64,000 nucleotides of DNA from an uncultured bacterium (GCA_900548385.1 URKJ01000022.1:12641-76640); one strand, 5' to 3'; shown: positions 42,766-52,426, counted from the stretch's first letter. The notes: generated by a model not told the origin, from the sequence alone. Translations and numbers: made by a program.

Positions 42766-44019
42766 ATGAATTCCAGACGTGTTGTTGTAACGGGGATCGG
42801 TGCGATTTCCAGCGTCGGAAACAGTGTTGACGCCATGTGGGAGTCGCTTCTTGCCGGAAAAAGCGGGATCGGCCCTGTAACGAAATTCGACGCCGCCGAT
42901 TACCGGACCCGGATTGCCGGGGAGATCAAAGACCTCAATGTCTCAAATTATATGACGGAAAAAGAGGCCCGCCGCCTTGATGATTTCTGTCTGTATGCCA
43001 TTGCCGCGGGCGATGAAGCGATGAAAGATGCCGGGCTCGGTCTTGATCTGCGTGACGGTTCCGTTGCGGATCCCAACCGGGTCGGCGTGTGCGTCGGCAG
43101 CGGGATCGGCGGAATGCGGACAATGGAAGAACAGTGCATGAAGCTGCTCCAGCAGGGACCGTCGAAAGTCAGTCCGTTCCTGATTCCGATGATGATCATT
43201 GATATGGCTTCCGGCTCTCTTTCCATGCGTTACGGCGCAAAGGGTCCGAATCACGCGGTTGTTTCCGCCTGTTCCACCGCCAGCCATTCGATCGGGGAAT
43301 CCTACTGGATGGTGAAGCGCGGTGATGCGGATCTGATGATCACCGGCGGTGCGGAGGCTTCCGTTTCCCGTCTCGGTTTTGCCGGTTTCTGCTCCATGAA
43401 AGCGCTCAGTCAGCGGAATGACGACCCCACGCGGGCGAGCCGTCCGTTTGACAAGGACCGTGACGGATTCGTCATGTCCGAAGGCGCCGGTATTCTGATT
43501 CTGGAGGAGTACGAGCACGCCAAAGCCCGCGGAGCGAAAATTTACGCGGAGATCGTCGGCTACGGAGCGACCGGAGACGCCTACCATATAACCTCTCCCG
43601 CTCCGGGCGGGGAAGGCGGAGCACGGGCTCTGACAATGGCGCTCAAGAACGCCGGGCTCAATCCCGAAGACGTGGATTACATCAACGCTCACGGAACCAG
43701 TACGTCTCTCAACGACAAGTTTGAAACGGCGGCCATCAAAACCGCGTTCGGCGATCACGCCTATAAACTTGCCATGAGCAGCACCAAAGGCTGTATGGGA
43801 CATTCTCTCGGTGCCGCCGGCGGACTCGAAACGATCGTCTGTCTCAAAACGATCCAGACCGGTGTCATCCCGCCGACCATCAACTATACAACGCCGGATC
43901 CGGAATGCGATCTTGACTGCACTCCGAACACCCCGCGCGAACGCACTGTCAATGTGGCTCTTAACACCAATCTCGGTTTCGGCGGTCACAACGGCGTGAT
44001 TATTGTAAAGAAAGTCTGA
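42766..44019 (+). CDS. fabF: 3-oxoacyl-ACP synthase II
   Basis: This 417-residue condensing enzyme has the Cys-His-His triad: Cys169 in VVSACSTASHS, His309 in INAHGTSTSLND and His346 in GCMGHSLGA. It elongates acyl-ACP with malonyl-ACP. The ribosome site GTAAAGGAGGACTGA lies directly after the acpP terminator. A LysM lipoprotein gene starts eight bases after its stop. Confidence 0.96.
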   Translation: MNSRRVVVTGIGAISSVGNSVDAMWESLLAGKSGIGPVTKFDAADYRTRIAGEIKDLNVSNYMTEKEARRLDDFCLYAIAAGDEAMKDAGLGLDLRDGSVADPNRVGVCVGSGIGGMRTMEEQCMKLLQQGPSKVSPFLIPMMIIDMASGSLSMRYGAKGPNHAVVSACSTASHSIGESYWMVKRGDADLMITGGAEASVSRLGFAGFCSMKALSQRNDDPTRASRPFDKDRDGFVMSEGAGILILEEYEHAKARGAKIYAEIVGYGATGDAYHITSPAPGGEGGARALTMALKNAGLNPEDVDYINAHGTSTSLNDKFETAAIKTAFGDHAYKLAMSSTKGCMGHSLGAAGGLETIVCLKTIQTGVIPPTINYTTPDPECDLDCTPNTPRERTVNVALNTNLGFGGHNGVIIVKKV

Positions 44020-44027
44020 GGTTCAAC

Positions 44028-44711
44028 ATGAAGAAACTGATTCTCGCATTGACGGCTCTTTCGCTTGCCGCCGCGTTTACCGCGTGCCGTTCAACGGAAG
44101 AGGATACTGTGGAAAACAGACTGCGGAATGAATACGGCTGGCAGGGTGGAGCGCTTCCGCCCGCCGCGCCCGATCCGCAGACCGTGATCGCCGCTCCGGA
44201 TGAACCCGGAACCGCTCCGAAAGATGCGGGAATCGTTTCCACGGTTGATATTCAGGAGACGGTTGTTATTGACGAACAGCCGCCGCTTCCTCCGGCAGGC
44301 AAACCGGAGAAAAAAGCGGAGGTCAAAGTGCCGTCCAATGTGAAATATGAGCTTACCGGCGAAACGAAAACGCATGTCGTCAAAAAAGGCGAGACGCTTT
44401 CTTCCATCGCCAAAGCCGAATACCGGAACGGATTCCTGTGGGGATTCATTTTCAAGGCGAACAAAGAGCTGCTGAAGAACAATCCGAACTTGATCCGTCC
44501 CGGCATGAAGATTACGATTCCGATGATCCGCAAGGCCGGACCGGCAAAACCGGAGGCTTCGGCAGCCGTGAAGGAAAGTACAGTGCCCGTCGCTCCCGTT
44601 GCGCCTGCTCCGGTCGGGAAAGCGCCGGAAGCCCCGAAAGCAGAAGCTCCGGCGGCGCCTGTTGCGCCTGCTCCGGTCGGGAAAGCGCCGGAAGCCCCGA
44701 AAGCAAATTGA
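44028..44711 (+). CDS. LysM-domain lipoprotein with Pro/Ala-rich repeats
   Basis: This 227-residue protein has a lipoprotein signal ending AAAFTAC. A Pro-rich linker (about 45-105) leads to one LysM domain (about 115-165: HVVKKGETLSSIAKAEY, then NPNLIRPGMKITIP), which binds peptidoglycan. The C-terminus is low-complexity VAPAPVGKAPEAPKA repeated twice. It probably tethers the outer or inner membrane to the wall. It lies between fabF and phoH and shares their direction. Confidence 0.88.
   Translation: MKKLILALTALSLAAAFTACRSTEEDTVENRLRNEYGWQGGALPPAAPDPQTVIAAPDEPGTAPKDAGIVSTVDIQETVVIDEQPPLPPAGKPEKKAEVKVPSNVKYELTGETKTHVVKKGETLSSIAKAEYRNGFLWGFIFKANKELLKNNPNLIRPGMKITIPMIRKAGPAKPEASAAVKESTVPVAPVAPAPVGKAPEAPKAEAPAAPVAPAPVGKAPEAPKAN
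44598..44705 (+). repeat. 45-bp direct repeat inside the LysM lipoprotein gene
   Basis: A 45-bp unit at 44598-44642 recurs without change at 44661-44705, separated by 18 bp (period 63 bp). It encodes VAPAPVGKAPEAPKA. The lack of third-position differences points to recent duplication, and the site could change length by slippage without frameshift. Confidence 0.9.
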
Positions 44712-44719
44712 GTGATTGC

Positions 44720-45742
44720 ATGAGCGAAGAAGACAGTCAGGATCCTTTATCGTCCCGTTCCGCCGCGACTCCTTATATTGAAAGCAGCGGAGCGGAGATT
44801 GATGCTGTCTTTGCCGGAAACCTTTCTGCAAACCTGAAACGGGTGGAGGAAGTTTTCGGGGTATCGCTGATCACGCGTGATTCCTGGATCAAAGTGGAAG
44901 CGGATGATCCGGAAACCGTCAAGCGAGTGAAATCGTTTCTGGAACACCTGTTCCGCCTCCATGCGGATATGCGTACCCCGCTCCGGCAGATGGACTTTGA
45001 TCTGGCGCTGAAATCCTATTCTTCCGGCAGTCCGGCAGAGCTTTCCAGTTTTTTCGCTTCCAAGATCCGTATTTCCCGGAAACGTCAGGAAATCGTGCCC
45101 CGCACCCGCAATCAGCTTGCGTATGTGGATGCGATGAACAAGCATGATATCGTCTTTGCGCTTGGTCCTGCGGGGACCGGAAAAACATACCTCGCAGTTG
45201 CAATGGCGGTCAATGCGCTGATGACGGGCAAACGGGATCGCATCATTCTGGCGCGTCCGGCTGTGGAAGCGGGGGAAAATCTCGGTTTTCTGCCCGGCAA
45301 ACTGGAGGACAAAATCAATCCGTACCTGCGCCCGCTTCACGATGCTCTGCGGGAGATGATCGAACCGCAGGAGCTTGCGACGTTGACGGAACGCGGAATG
45401 ATCGAGCTCGCCCCGCTGGCATTCATGCGCGGACGTACGCTTAACAATTCCTTTATCATTCTTGACGAGGCTCAGAATACGACTGACGATCAGATGCTGA
45501 TGTTCCTGACCCGTCTCGGTTTTAATTCCCAGTGTGTTGTTGCGGGCGATCCATCGCAGACGGACTTGCCGTCCCGTAAATCAAGCGGTCTTGCCAAGGC
45601 GATCCGTCTGCTGTCGAAGATTGACGGAATCCGGGTTTGCCGGTTTGACCGCGGCGACGTGATGCGCCATTCCCTGGTGGAACGGATAGTCAATGCGTAT
45701 GAACAGGCTGCGCATGCACCGTCGGAAGATTCGGAGGGTTGA
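44720..45742 (+). CDS. ybeZ: PhoH-like ATPase
   Basis: This 340-residue cytoplasmic protein has an N-terminal KH-like part (about 20-90) and a PhoH ATPase domain with Walker A GPAGTGKTYLA, RPAVEAGENLGFLPG and Walker B FIILDEAQNTT. In many bacteria it partners YbeY in rRNA processing. The ATG at 44720 was chosen because the frame upstream of it belongs to the LysM gene. The next genes are the 7TM-HD protein and ybeY, the conserved order. Confidence 0.94.
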   Translation: MSEEDSQDPLSSRSAATPYIESSGAEIDAVFAGNLSANLKRVEEVFGVSLITRDSWIKVEADDPETVKRVKSFLEHLFRLHADMRTPLRQMDFDLALKSYSSGSPAELSSFFASKIRISRKRQEIVPRTRNQLAYVDAMNKHDIVFALGPAGTGKTYLAVAMAVNALMTGKRDRIILARPAVEAGENLGFLPGKLEDKINPYLRPLHDALREMIEPQELATLTERGMIELAPLAFMRGRTLNNSFIILDEAQNTTDDQMLMFLTRLGFNSQCVVAGDPSQTDLPSRKSSGLAKAIRLLSKIDGIRVCRFDRGDVMRHSLVERIVNAYEQAAHAPSEDSEG

Positions 45743-45745
45743 TTC

Positions 45746-48109
45746 GTGTTCTCTTTTTTTCAGACTTTCATTGCCAAACGCAAGATGGCGCAGAAAGGGA
45801 TGGTCAACACTTCCCGCAAGGTGAACCGGAAGGAATCGCTCTATTCCCGCGCGATGAAGAACAAGCCGCTTTGCTGGACAGTCACCATGCTTCTGGTTCT
45901 CGCCGCCAGTGTGTTTTCGATGATGAACCAGCAGCGTCTGCCCGCGGTGCCTCATCTGGTGAAAGATCAGGTTGCCGCTTACACGGTTTATGCCGTATTT
46001 GATTTTCAGTATGAAGACCGGGATAAGACCAACCGCGCCAAAGCCGTCGCGCTTGCAAAACTTCCGCTGTTTTACCGGGTTGACGATAAAGCGGCGGGAC
46101 AGATCAAATCAGAGCTTGCGGCGCTGTTCAGGGAGATCCGCGCCCGCAAGGAGGCGGTGGAGAAAAAGGTTCCGTATCCGGCTCCCGATACGCGGGCAGG
46201 GAAACTGGTTGCGGCGCTTCCGCTTCCGGATCTGACCCGTCTCAACCAGTTTGCCGATGCGCCGCAGCTGTATCACGATCTGATGGAACAGGTTGCGCTT
46301 GCGGTTGATAACGGGATGATTCCCGTATATGACAAGGAGAATACGCCGTGGACTAAACCGGTCCGCATTATTGATGCCTATGACCGTGTCCGGGAATCCC
46401 GCCAGCTCAAGGATATTCCGACGCCGCCGGAAGCTGCCGCGGCGATCGCGGACCGGGCGCTGGAGACTTTTGCGTCGGCGGACAGGGCGGAAGTCCGGAA
46501 GGCACTCGTTTCTCTGCTGGAAACGGTTTTGCCTGTCGGCGGAATGAAGGAGGATTCCGAGTACACCGGAGAGAGGGAGAAGAGCGCGCTGGCGCAGGTT
46601 CTGCCCGCCATGCGGGAGATTACGAAAGGCCAGCCGGTCATTTCCAAGGATTCCGTGGTGACACCGCAGGATATTGAGATTCTGGAAACGTATGCGAAGA
46701 TTTTAAAAGAACGTCTGGCGGAAATATCGGAGCTCGAAATGGCGGTCCGGATCGTCAAGGCGGCTGCAACGACCCTGCTGATGCTTCTGTTCTGCGGGAT
46801 TTATCTCTATCATATTCATCCGGATGTGCTCCGGAGCAACAGCAGGATCCGCATGATGGGATTTGTCACGATCACCGCGATCCTGTTGAACGTGCTGGCG
46901 TACCGCATGTTCGGGATATTCGGGGAACAGGAGTCCATTCCGCCGTGGCTGACCTATATTGCGCTTCCGCTCGGATTCGCGCCGATGGTGCTGTCATCGA
47001 TCTATGGAATGCGTTCCGCATTGTTCATCGGGCTGTTTGTTTCGGTGATCGCGGCGTTTTCCGACAAGGATTCTTTTCATATCATTCTTGCCGGCCTGCT
47101 GGTCAGCGGTGTATCCTCGTTTGCGGTCCGCCGGTGCGTCAACTACCGGAACTTCTTTATTTCCGGATTCCTTGCGGTATCTCTGACAACGCTTCTGGTC
47201 GGTCTTCTGTTCGTCTGGAGGGATCTCGGCGATTCCGTCCGGATCGTTTATCCGTGGGTGTTCATCATTCCGTTTATTACCGGACTGGTCACGACGGGCG
47301 CCACGCAGATCATGCTTTATATCCTCGAAGTCTGTTTCGATATGACGACGAATATGTCGCTGCTGCTGTACAGCGATTACAATCATCCTCTGCTGAAACG
47401 CCTTCAGTTTGAGGCTCCGGGGACTTATCATCACAGTCTGATCGTTTCAACGCTTGCCGAAGCGGCGGCAAAGGAGATCGGGGCAAATCCGCTCAAGGCG
47501 CGGGTGAGTGCGCTGTTCCATGACGTCGGAAAACTTTCCCATCCGGATTATTTTACCGAGAACAACAACGGAGAGAGCCGGCACAAGGATCTGATGCCGA
47601 AGATCAGCGCTCTGATCATTCTCAACCATGTGAAGGAAGGCTTGGAGCTGGCGCGCAAATATAAACTCAAGAAGCTGATGCGGGATGCGATCCAGCAGCA
47701 CCACGGGACGGATGTGGTGTATTATTTCTACAAACAGGCGAAAGAGTCCGGAGAGCCGGTGGACGAACACGATTTCCGGTATCAGGGACCGACGCCGATG
47801 AGCAAGGAAGTCGCGATTCTGTCGCTGGCGGATGCCTGCGAGGCGGCATCGCGTTCCCTGCAGAAACCGTCGCACGGCAGAATCGAAGAGCTGGTGACGG
47901 AGATCATTATCAAGCGCATGCGCGATCATCAGCTTGATACAGCGAATCTGACCTTCAAGGAATTGACGGTTATCAAAGAGAGTTTTGTAAAAACATTGAC
48001 CTCGATGCTTCATGCACGAGTGGCTTACCCAAAGGAAGTTGTACCGGATGAGGACGATTTGTTCGTGGATGCGGCAGCAAGAAAAGCGACCGAACAAAAA
48101 GGCGCTTGA
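45746..48109 (+). CDS. 7TM-HD family cyclic-di-AMP phosphodiesterase (PgpH/YqfF-like)
   Basis: This 787-residue membrane protein has a transmembrane segment near 45-60, a large extracytoplasmic domain (about 70-345), about seven membrane segments (350-560) and a C-terminal HD domain with GTYHHSLIVSTLAEAAA and ALFHDVGKLSHPDYF. Proteins of this build degrade c-di-AMP, so the signal is probably used here. It may start with the GTG at 45746, three bases after phoH; no better ribosome-site start is obvious. The gene overlaps ybeY. Confidence 0.9.
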   Translation: MFSFFQTFIAKRKMAQKGMVNTSRKVNRKESLYSRAMKNKPLCWTVTMLLVLAASVFSMMNQQRLPAVPHLVKDQVAAYTVYAVFDFQYEDRDKTNRAKAVALAKLPLFYRVDDKAAGQIKSELAALFREIRARKEAVEKKVPYPAPDTRAGKLVAALPLPDLTRLNQFADAPQLYHDLMEQVALAVDNGMIPVYDKENTPWTKPVRIIDAYDRVRESRQLKDIPTPPEAAAAIADRALETFASADRAEVRKALVSLLETVLPVGGMKEDSEYTGEREKSALAQVLPAMREITKGQPVISKDSVVTPQDIEILETYAKILKERLAEISELEMAVRIVKAAATTLLMLLFCGIYLYHIHPDVLRSNSRIRMMGFVTITAILLNVLAYRMFGIFGEQESIPPWLTYIALPLGFAPMVLSSIYGMRSALFIGLFVSVIAAFSDKDSFHIILAGLLVSGVSSFAVRRCVNYRNFFISGFLAVSLTTLLVGLLFVWRDLGDSVRIVYPWVFIIPFITGLVTTGATQIMLYILEVCFDMTTNMSLLLYSDYNHPLLKRLQFEAPGTYHHSLIVSTLAEAAAKEIGANPLKARVSALFHDVGKLSHPDYFTENNNGESRHKDLMPKISALIILNHVKEGLELARKYKLKKLMRDAIQQHHGTDVVYYFYKQAKESGEPVDEHDFRYQGPTPMSKEVAILSLADACEAASRSLQKPSHGRIEELVTEIIIKRMRDHQLDTANLTFKELTVIKESFVKTLTSMLHARVAYPKEVVPDEDDLFVDAAARKATEQKGA

Positions 48110-48533
48110 ACGGCTTGCGGAGAAGGCGGCGCTGGCGGCGGGGCTGCCGGAGAATCTGGATGTCGCCGTGGTGTTTCTGCCGGATGATAAAATGGCGGAG
48201 CTGAACTGGGAATCCCTGCGGCATCAGGGGCCGACGGATGTCATTTCGTTTGATCTGAGAACGTCCGGTCCGGCTTTCCCGAAGACGGAGGATGATGAGT
48301 TCGAGGCGGATGTGGAAGTGTATATCTGTCCGGATGTGGCACGCCGGGAGGCGCGGAAGCGCGGGCTGCCTTATTCACGGGAAGTGACTTTGTATATGGC
48401 GCACGGTCTGCTCCACGCCGCCGGGGAGGATGATCTTGTGCCGGAGAAGAAACGACGAATGCGCAGACGCGAGAAACAAGTTCTCGCCGCGCTGGAAAAT
48501 AACTGTAACTTTGAAAGGATTTTCGGTTCCTGA
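48048..48533 (+). CDS. ybeY: YbeY endoribonuclease
   Basis: This 161-residue metalloprotein matures 16S rRNA. PTDVISFDL and VTLYMAHGLLHAAGEDD give the family motif, but the third metal-ligand His of HGxxHxxGxxH is Asp here. The start at 48048 is preferred: AAGGAAG lies nine bases upstream and the size is normal. Starts at 48012 and 48069 are possible. Each start overlaps the 7TM-HD gene, which couples the two. Such Asp variants seem to occur in some other phyla, so the enzyme may still be active. Confidence 0.88.
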   Translation: MRTICSWMRQQEKRPNKKALERLAEKAALAAGLPENLDVAVVFLPDDKMAELNWESLRHQGPTDVISFDLRTSGPAFPKTEDDEFEADVEVYICPDVARREARKRGLPYSREVTLYMAHGLLHAAGEDDLVPEKKRRMRRREKQVLAALENNCNFERIFGS

Positions 48534-48553
48534 TTCCGGGGAGCCGGCTTTGT

Positions 48554-49834
48554 ATGAATGAAATAACCCAGATACTGATTCCGCTGAGCATTCTGCTCTA
48601 TATCCTGATTTCCTGTGTGTTCGACGCATTTGAGGATCTCTCCGGCGGGCGTGTCCGCCGGATTGAGGAAAAGAATCCCGAACTCGCGGAAAAACTTGAT
48701 TCCTGGCTTGAACAGGATGACCAGATCCGTATGCTGTTCAAACTGCTGCTGTTTGTGATCGCTTCCGTGTTCTCGATCTCCGTCTATTTTTCCACCGGGA
48801 AACTGGAATCGCTGTTCGGATTGGAGGTTCCGTATCTGGAAGTCATTCTGCTGGCGGTTTCGATCATTCTGCTCTGTTCCGTCAGTGATCTGCTGGCAAA
48901 ACTGCTGCTGCCGCGCTGTGACCTGCTGATCATCAAAGTGACGATCCCTGTCATGCTGGTATTCGCGCGGATCATCCTTGCTCCGCTTGCACCGTTGTTC
49001 CGTCTGCTGAACCGGAAGATGGAAAAGATCATGGAGGACGCTCCCGACCCGGAAGACAAAGCGAGTCTGGAAGACGAGATTCTTGATATGATGGAGGATG
49101 AACCGGACGGACAGCTGGAAGAGGGGGAAAAACGCATGATCCGCGGTATTTTCGATTTGCAGGATATGTCGGTGAAAGAGATCATGACGCCGCGTGTGGA
49201 TATGATCGCGATTCCGCTTTCCTCCAGCATTGAGGAGGCGAGAAACACATTTGTTTCTTCCGGGCACAGTCGCATTCCGGTTTACGGCCGTTCGATCGAC
49301 GAGATCCGCGGTATTATCTATGCCAAGGATTTTCTTGCCGTTCCGCCGGAAAAGAAGAGCCTTGCCGGTATGATCCATACGCCGATCTTCATTCCGGAAA
49401 CCAAAGCCGTTGACGAGCTGCTGGAGGAGATTAAACGGACGCGGAATCACTTCGCCGTTATCATCGACGAGTACGGCGGAACGAGCGGCGTGGTAACGTT
49501 TGAAGATATTATCGAGGAGATCGTCGGCGATGTGCGGGATGAATATGACAGTGCCGAGGATGCGATGGAAAAACCGCAGCTGATGCCCGACGGTTCCGTG
49601 CTGCTTGAGGCGCGCACGCCCGTTTCCGATGTGAATGAGATTCTTGACATTGAGATACCCGATTCGGAACACGCCGACACGATCGGCGGTTATATCTGCG
49701 CGGAACTCGGACGGATTCCCGAAATCGGCGAGGTCTATTCCGCGCGCGGATTGTTCAAAGCTGAGATCGTGAAAGCCGATAAACGCAAGATTCTGAAACT
49801 CAAACTGACGGTGCCGGACAATGAAGATGAATGA
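48554..49834 (+). CDS. CBS-domain membrane protein, CorC/CNNM (hemolysin-like) family
   Basis: This 426-residue protein has hydrophobic N-terminal segments (about 5-25, 60-80, 90-150), then two CBS domains (about 205-325: IMTPRVDMIAIPLSS, then HSRIPVYG, and FIPETKAVDELLEEI, then VIIDEYGGTSGVVT) and a C-terminal CorC/HlyC domain (340-420). The family acts in magnesium or cobalt efflux. It follows ybeY, as in many genomes, and overlaps the DUF502 gene by 14 bp. Confidence 0.9.
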   Translation: MNEITQILIPLSILLYILISCVFDAFEDLSGGRVRRIEEKNPELAEKLDSWLEQDDQIRMLFKLLLFVIASVFSISVYFSTGKLESLFGLEVPYLEVILLAVSIILLCSVSDLLAKLLLPRCDLLIIKVTIPVMLVFARIILAPLAPLFRLLNRKMEKIMEDAPDPEDKASLEDEILDMMEDEPDGQLEEGEKRMIRGIFDLQDMSVKEIMTPRVDMIAIPLSSSIEEARNTFVSSGHSRIPVYGRSIDEIRGIIYAKDFLAVPPEKKSLAGMIHTPIFIPETKAVDELLEEIKRTRNHFAVIIDEYGGTSGVVTFEDIIEEIVGDVRDEYDSAEDAMEKPQLMPDGSVLLEARTPVSDVNEILDIEIPDSEHADTIGGYICAELGRIPEIGEVYSARGLFKAEIVKADKRKILKLKLTVPDNEDE

Positions 49835-50498
49835 ATTCCCTACAGGCAGACCGACGTCTCCGACGCTTGCCGCCAAATTCCGTAATACGATGATTGCAGG
49901 TCTGTTCATCGTTGTGCCGATCTTTATCACGCTTTGGGTCGGGCACTGGGGCGTTTCCGTGTTGACGGACTGGTCGGTGAATCTGTATGCGGATTCCAAA
50001 CTGGAAAACTTTCCGGCATGGCCCGTCGTAGTCCGTATCGTGACGATCCTTCTGATTCTGACGGGAATTTTCTTTGTCGGACAGATCGCTAAAATCGCTC
50101 TTGGACGCAATTTCATCCGTTGGATGCAGATGCTTCTGCTGCGCCTGCCGTTGCTGCGGATTGTTTATTCCACCTGCGAGCAGATCGGAGAGACTGTGAA
50201 ATCGTCGCAGGGCGGCTTGTTCAAGCAGGTTGCTCTGTTTGAATATCCGAAAAAGGGCTCCTACGCCATCGGCTTCATCACCAATTACAACGAAGAGAAA
50301 TTTGAGGTGAACGAGCATTTGGAAGAGGAGGTTTACAGCATATTCATGCCGACGACGCCGAACCCGACCAGCGGTTTCCTGATTTTCGTCCCCAAAAAAG
50401 AGTGCCGGGTGCTCAAGATGAGCGTTTCCGAAGCGATGACACTGATCGTCAGCGGCGGCGTGATTCTGCCGGGGAAAAAGCTGCAGGGGCAGAAATGA
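49821..50498 (+). CDS. DUF502 family membrane protein
   Basis: This 225-residue protein has two hydrophobic segments (about 22-50 and 70-92) and conserved GLFIVVPIFITLWV, RLPLLRIVYSTCEQIGE and FIPTTPNPTSGFL-like MPTTPNPTSGFLIFVP. The family is widespread in PVC, Chlorobi and cyanobacteria but has no known role. The stop overlaps the start of the kinase gene (ATGA), so the two proteins may work together. Confidence 0.9.
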   Translation: MKMNEFPTGRPTSPTLAAKFRNTMIAGLFIVVPIFITLWVGHWGVSVLTDWSVNLYADSKLENFPAWPVVVRIVTILLILTGIFFVGQIAKIALGRNFIRWMQMLLLRLPLLRIVYSTCEQIGETVKSSQGGLFKQVALFEYPKKGSYAIGFITNYNEEKFEVNEHLEEEVYSIFMPTTPNPTSGFLIFVPKKECRVLKMSVSEAMTLIVSGGVILPGKKLQGQK

Positions 50499-51508
50499 GA
50501 GTCAGGCGGAACGGTTGGGAATGGTTCCTGAACGATCCGTCGGTGCTGGAGCCGTGGGCGGAGAAGATGGAAGAACTCGCCACCGATCCTTTAAAGCGCA
50601 ACGGGGTGCGTTCCGTATTCCGCACGGAGGATTCCGCCGGACACGGCTGTTTTGTCAAACTTGAGTCGAAAAACGGGCTGCTGAACCGGATCCGGAATCG
50701 TTTTTTTTCGAAAGCGGAGTCGGAATACAATTCCGGACGTCTGCTGTTGTCCTGCGGTATCCCGTGTGCGGATTATCTTGCGTGGGGACGGCGCGGCGGT
50801 GCATCGGCAGTGGTCTCCCGTGCACTGGATGGCTGTGTTTCCGCCTTGGAATACTGGTATCGTGTTGCGCGTTATGAGGAAAGGGAGAAACAGCGGTGGC
50901 TGAATCTGTTTTTTGACCTTTCTCTGCAGTTTTGCAAAAACAGTCTCTGTCATCCGGATTTTCATGCGGGCAATGTGCTTTTACAGCCGGAAGCGGAGAA
51001 GTGTTTCATGATTGATGCTTACGGGATCTGCCGGAAATCGTGTCTGGACGATCAGGATTTACGCAGCCTTCTGCATTGGCTCCTGCCGCTCCGCATGGAT
51101 GTGCCGGACCGGGAGCTGCTGGAGCGTTTGGAGCGTCGGGGGATCCTGCGTCAGGATGCCGGACCGTTCTACCGGGAACTTGTCCGTCTGGAGGAGGCTA
51201 GAGTGGAACACGACTGGAAGAAGCGCCGACGGAAGCAGATTTTGTCCGGTCATTCAAAATTCAGCCATACGGAAGGGAACCGGGAGATCCGTCATACGCT
51301 TTGGTTCGAGCCGTCGCCGCTGCCGGATGTGTCACAGCTGACAGTGCGTGAAATGGATACGGAAGAGGCGGAAACGGTGTGGCTTGATTCCTTTTATCAT
51401 CAGCTCCGGGCGGAGAAGCTGGGGGAAGTTCCGCTGATTTTTGAAAGAAACGGCGCAAAAAGCCGTCTTTTCCTGCTTTCGGGTAATAAAAAATCGTATT
51501 TTTTTTAA
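50495..51508 (+). CDS. WaaP/Kdo-kinase-like lipopolysaccharide kinase
   Basis: This 337-residue protein has a small-lobe region (FVKLESKNG near 52-60), catalytic loop LCHPDFHAGNVLL and metal motif FMIDAYG, the reduced kinase pattern of lipopolysaccharide core kinases (WaaP, KdkA). It would phosphorylate a heptose or Kdo. The ATG at 50495 was chosen because it gives the ATGA overlap with DUF502; the frame is open further upstream only inside that gene. The long charged C-terminal part (about 240-337) is not recognised. Confidence 0.78.
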   Translation: MRVRRNGWEWFLNDPSVLEPWAEKMEELATDPLKRNGVRSVFRTEDSAGHGCFVKLESKNGLLNRIRNRFFSKAESEYNSGRLLLSCGIPCADYLAWGRRGGASAVVSRALDGCVSALEYWYRVARYEEREKQRWLNLFFDLSLQFCKNSLCHPDFHAGNVLLQPEAEKCFMIDAYGICRKSCLDDQDLRSLLHWLLPLRMDVPDRELLERLERRGILRQDAGPFYRELVRLEEARVEHDWKKRRRKQILSGHSKFSHTEGNREIRHTLWFEPSPLPDVSQLTVREMDTEEAETVWLDSFYHQLRAEKLGEVPLIFERNGAKSRLFLLSGNKKSYFF

Positions 51509-51526
51509 GTTTCGCAGAATTTCATG

Positions 51527-51554
51527 TTGAATTGTGCTGAACCGATGTTATATT
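51527..51554 (+). promoter_or_regulatory. Promoter of the 260-residue gene
   Basis: TTGAAT and TATATT are 16 bp apart, 62 bp before the ATG. Confidence 0.55.
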
Positions 51555-51616
51555 CGTGAAAGAGATCTTTATCAACATTCTAAACAAGTAAAACAATAGA
51601 GGAGAGGAAAGTAAAG

Positions 51617-52399
51617 ATGGAAATTGCAACGATTGCCGTTATGATCGCCGCATTTATCGGAATGATCATCTGTGCAAAGAAACAGAAAACGAATCCGAAC
51701 GCAAAGACGATTGCGATTCTGTGCCTGATCATCGTGGTGGTCTGTGCAGGAAAGTTCCTGGTTGACACCGGGTCGTTCGGCGGCATGTCCCGCGAGATGA
51801 AGGAAGCGCTTGCAAGCTATGAGCGTTTCAGTGAAGCATCCGCCCAGGCTGCCGGAGAACTCGTTTCCAAGAAATTCGCGGGTAAGAATGTTCTCATTGT
51901 CGCTTCCGGCGGAAATGCCTGGGAAAAGCAGCCGAACAAGCTCGTGGAATATACGAAGAAGTACATCAACGGTGCCAATGTGACCGTCAAGGGGCTCCCC
52001 TATGACACTCCTGCGGGCGATTCCGGCATGATGGAAGAATACATGAACGCGAAATACTTCAACCAGCTCTTTGATGAAAACAAGGATGTTGATGTGTTCG
52101 TGATGACGCTCAGTCTCCCCTATGATCCGTCCCAGATGGCGAGAATCAAACTCTGGAAGCAGAAAAATCCGCCGAAACTGGTTCTGATCAACGCTGACGT
52201 GAACTTCCTCGGTCAGGAGATCAAAAAAGGCACGATCGCCGGTGCGGTTGTCATGCGTCCCGATCTCAAGCAGGAAGACTTTGAAAAGAACGCTCCGAAA
52301 GACCTGAAAGAGGCTTTTGAAGCCAGATATGTGCTCATCACGCCGGAAAATATCGACGCGATGGCTCAGAAATATCAGCAGCTTTTCACCAGACCGTAA
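51617..52399 (+). CDS. Membrane-anchored protein of unknown function
   Basis: This 260-residue protein has two N-terminal hydrophobic segments (about 3-20 and 32-47) and a soluble domain with VLIVASGGNAWEKQPN, VDVFVMTLSLPYDPSQMA and PKLVLINADVN, an alternating beta-helix pattern that resembles a Rossmann-like or periplasmic-binding fold. No family is recognised. Ribosome site GGAGAGGAAAGTAAAG precedes the ATG. It has its own promoter and terminator, so it is a single-gene unit. Confidence 0.85.
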   Translation: MEIATIAVMIAAFIGMIICAKKQKTNPNAKTIAILCLIIVVVCAGKFLVDTGSFGGMSREMKEALASYERFSEASAQAAGELVSKKFAGKNVLIVASGGNAWEKQPNKLVEYTKKYINGANVTVKGLPYDTPAGDSGMMEEYMNAKYFNQLFDENKDVDVFVMTLSLPYDPSQMARIKLWKQKNPPKLVLINADVNFLGQEIKKGTIAGAVVMRPDLKQEDFEKNAPKDLKEAFEARYVLITPENIDAMAQKYQQLFTRP

Positions 52400-52426
52400 G
52401 AGTAAAACGGAACTTCGGATTATTTC

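Noticed and set aside
48371..50116. Open frame of 581 codons on the minus strand
   Set aside because: It is antisense to ybeY, the CBS-domain gene and DUF502, all clear genes. The composition (His, Arg, Gln rich) is typical of a shadow frame.
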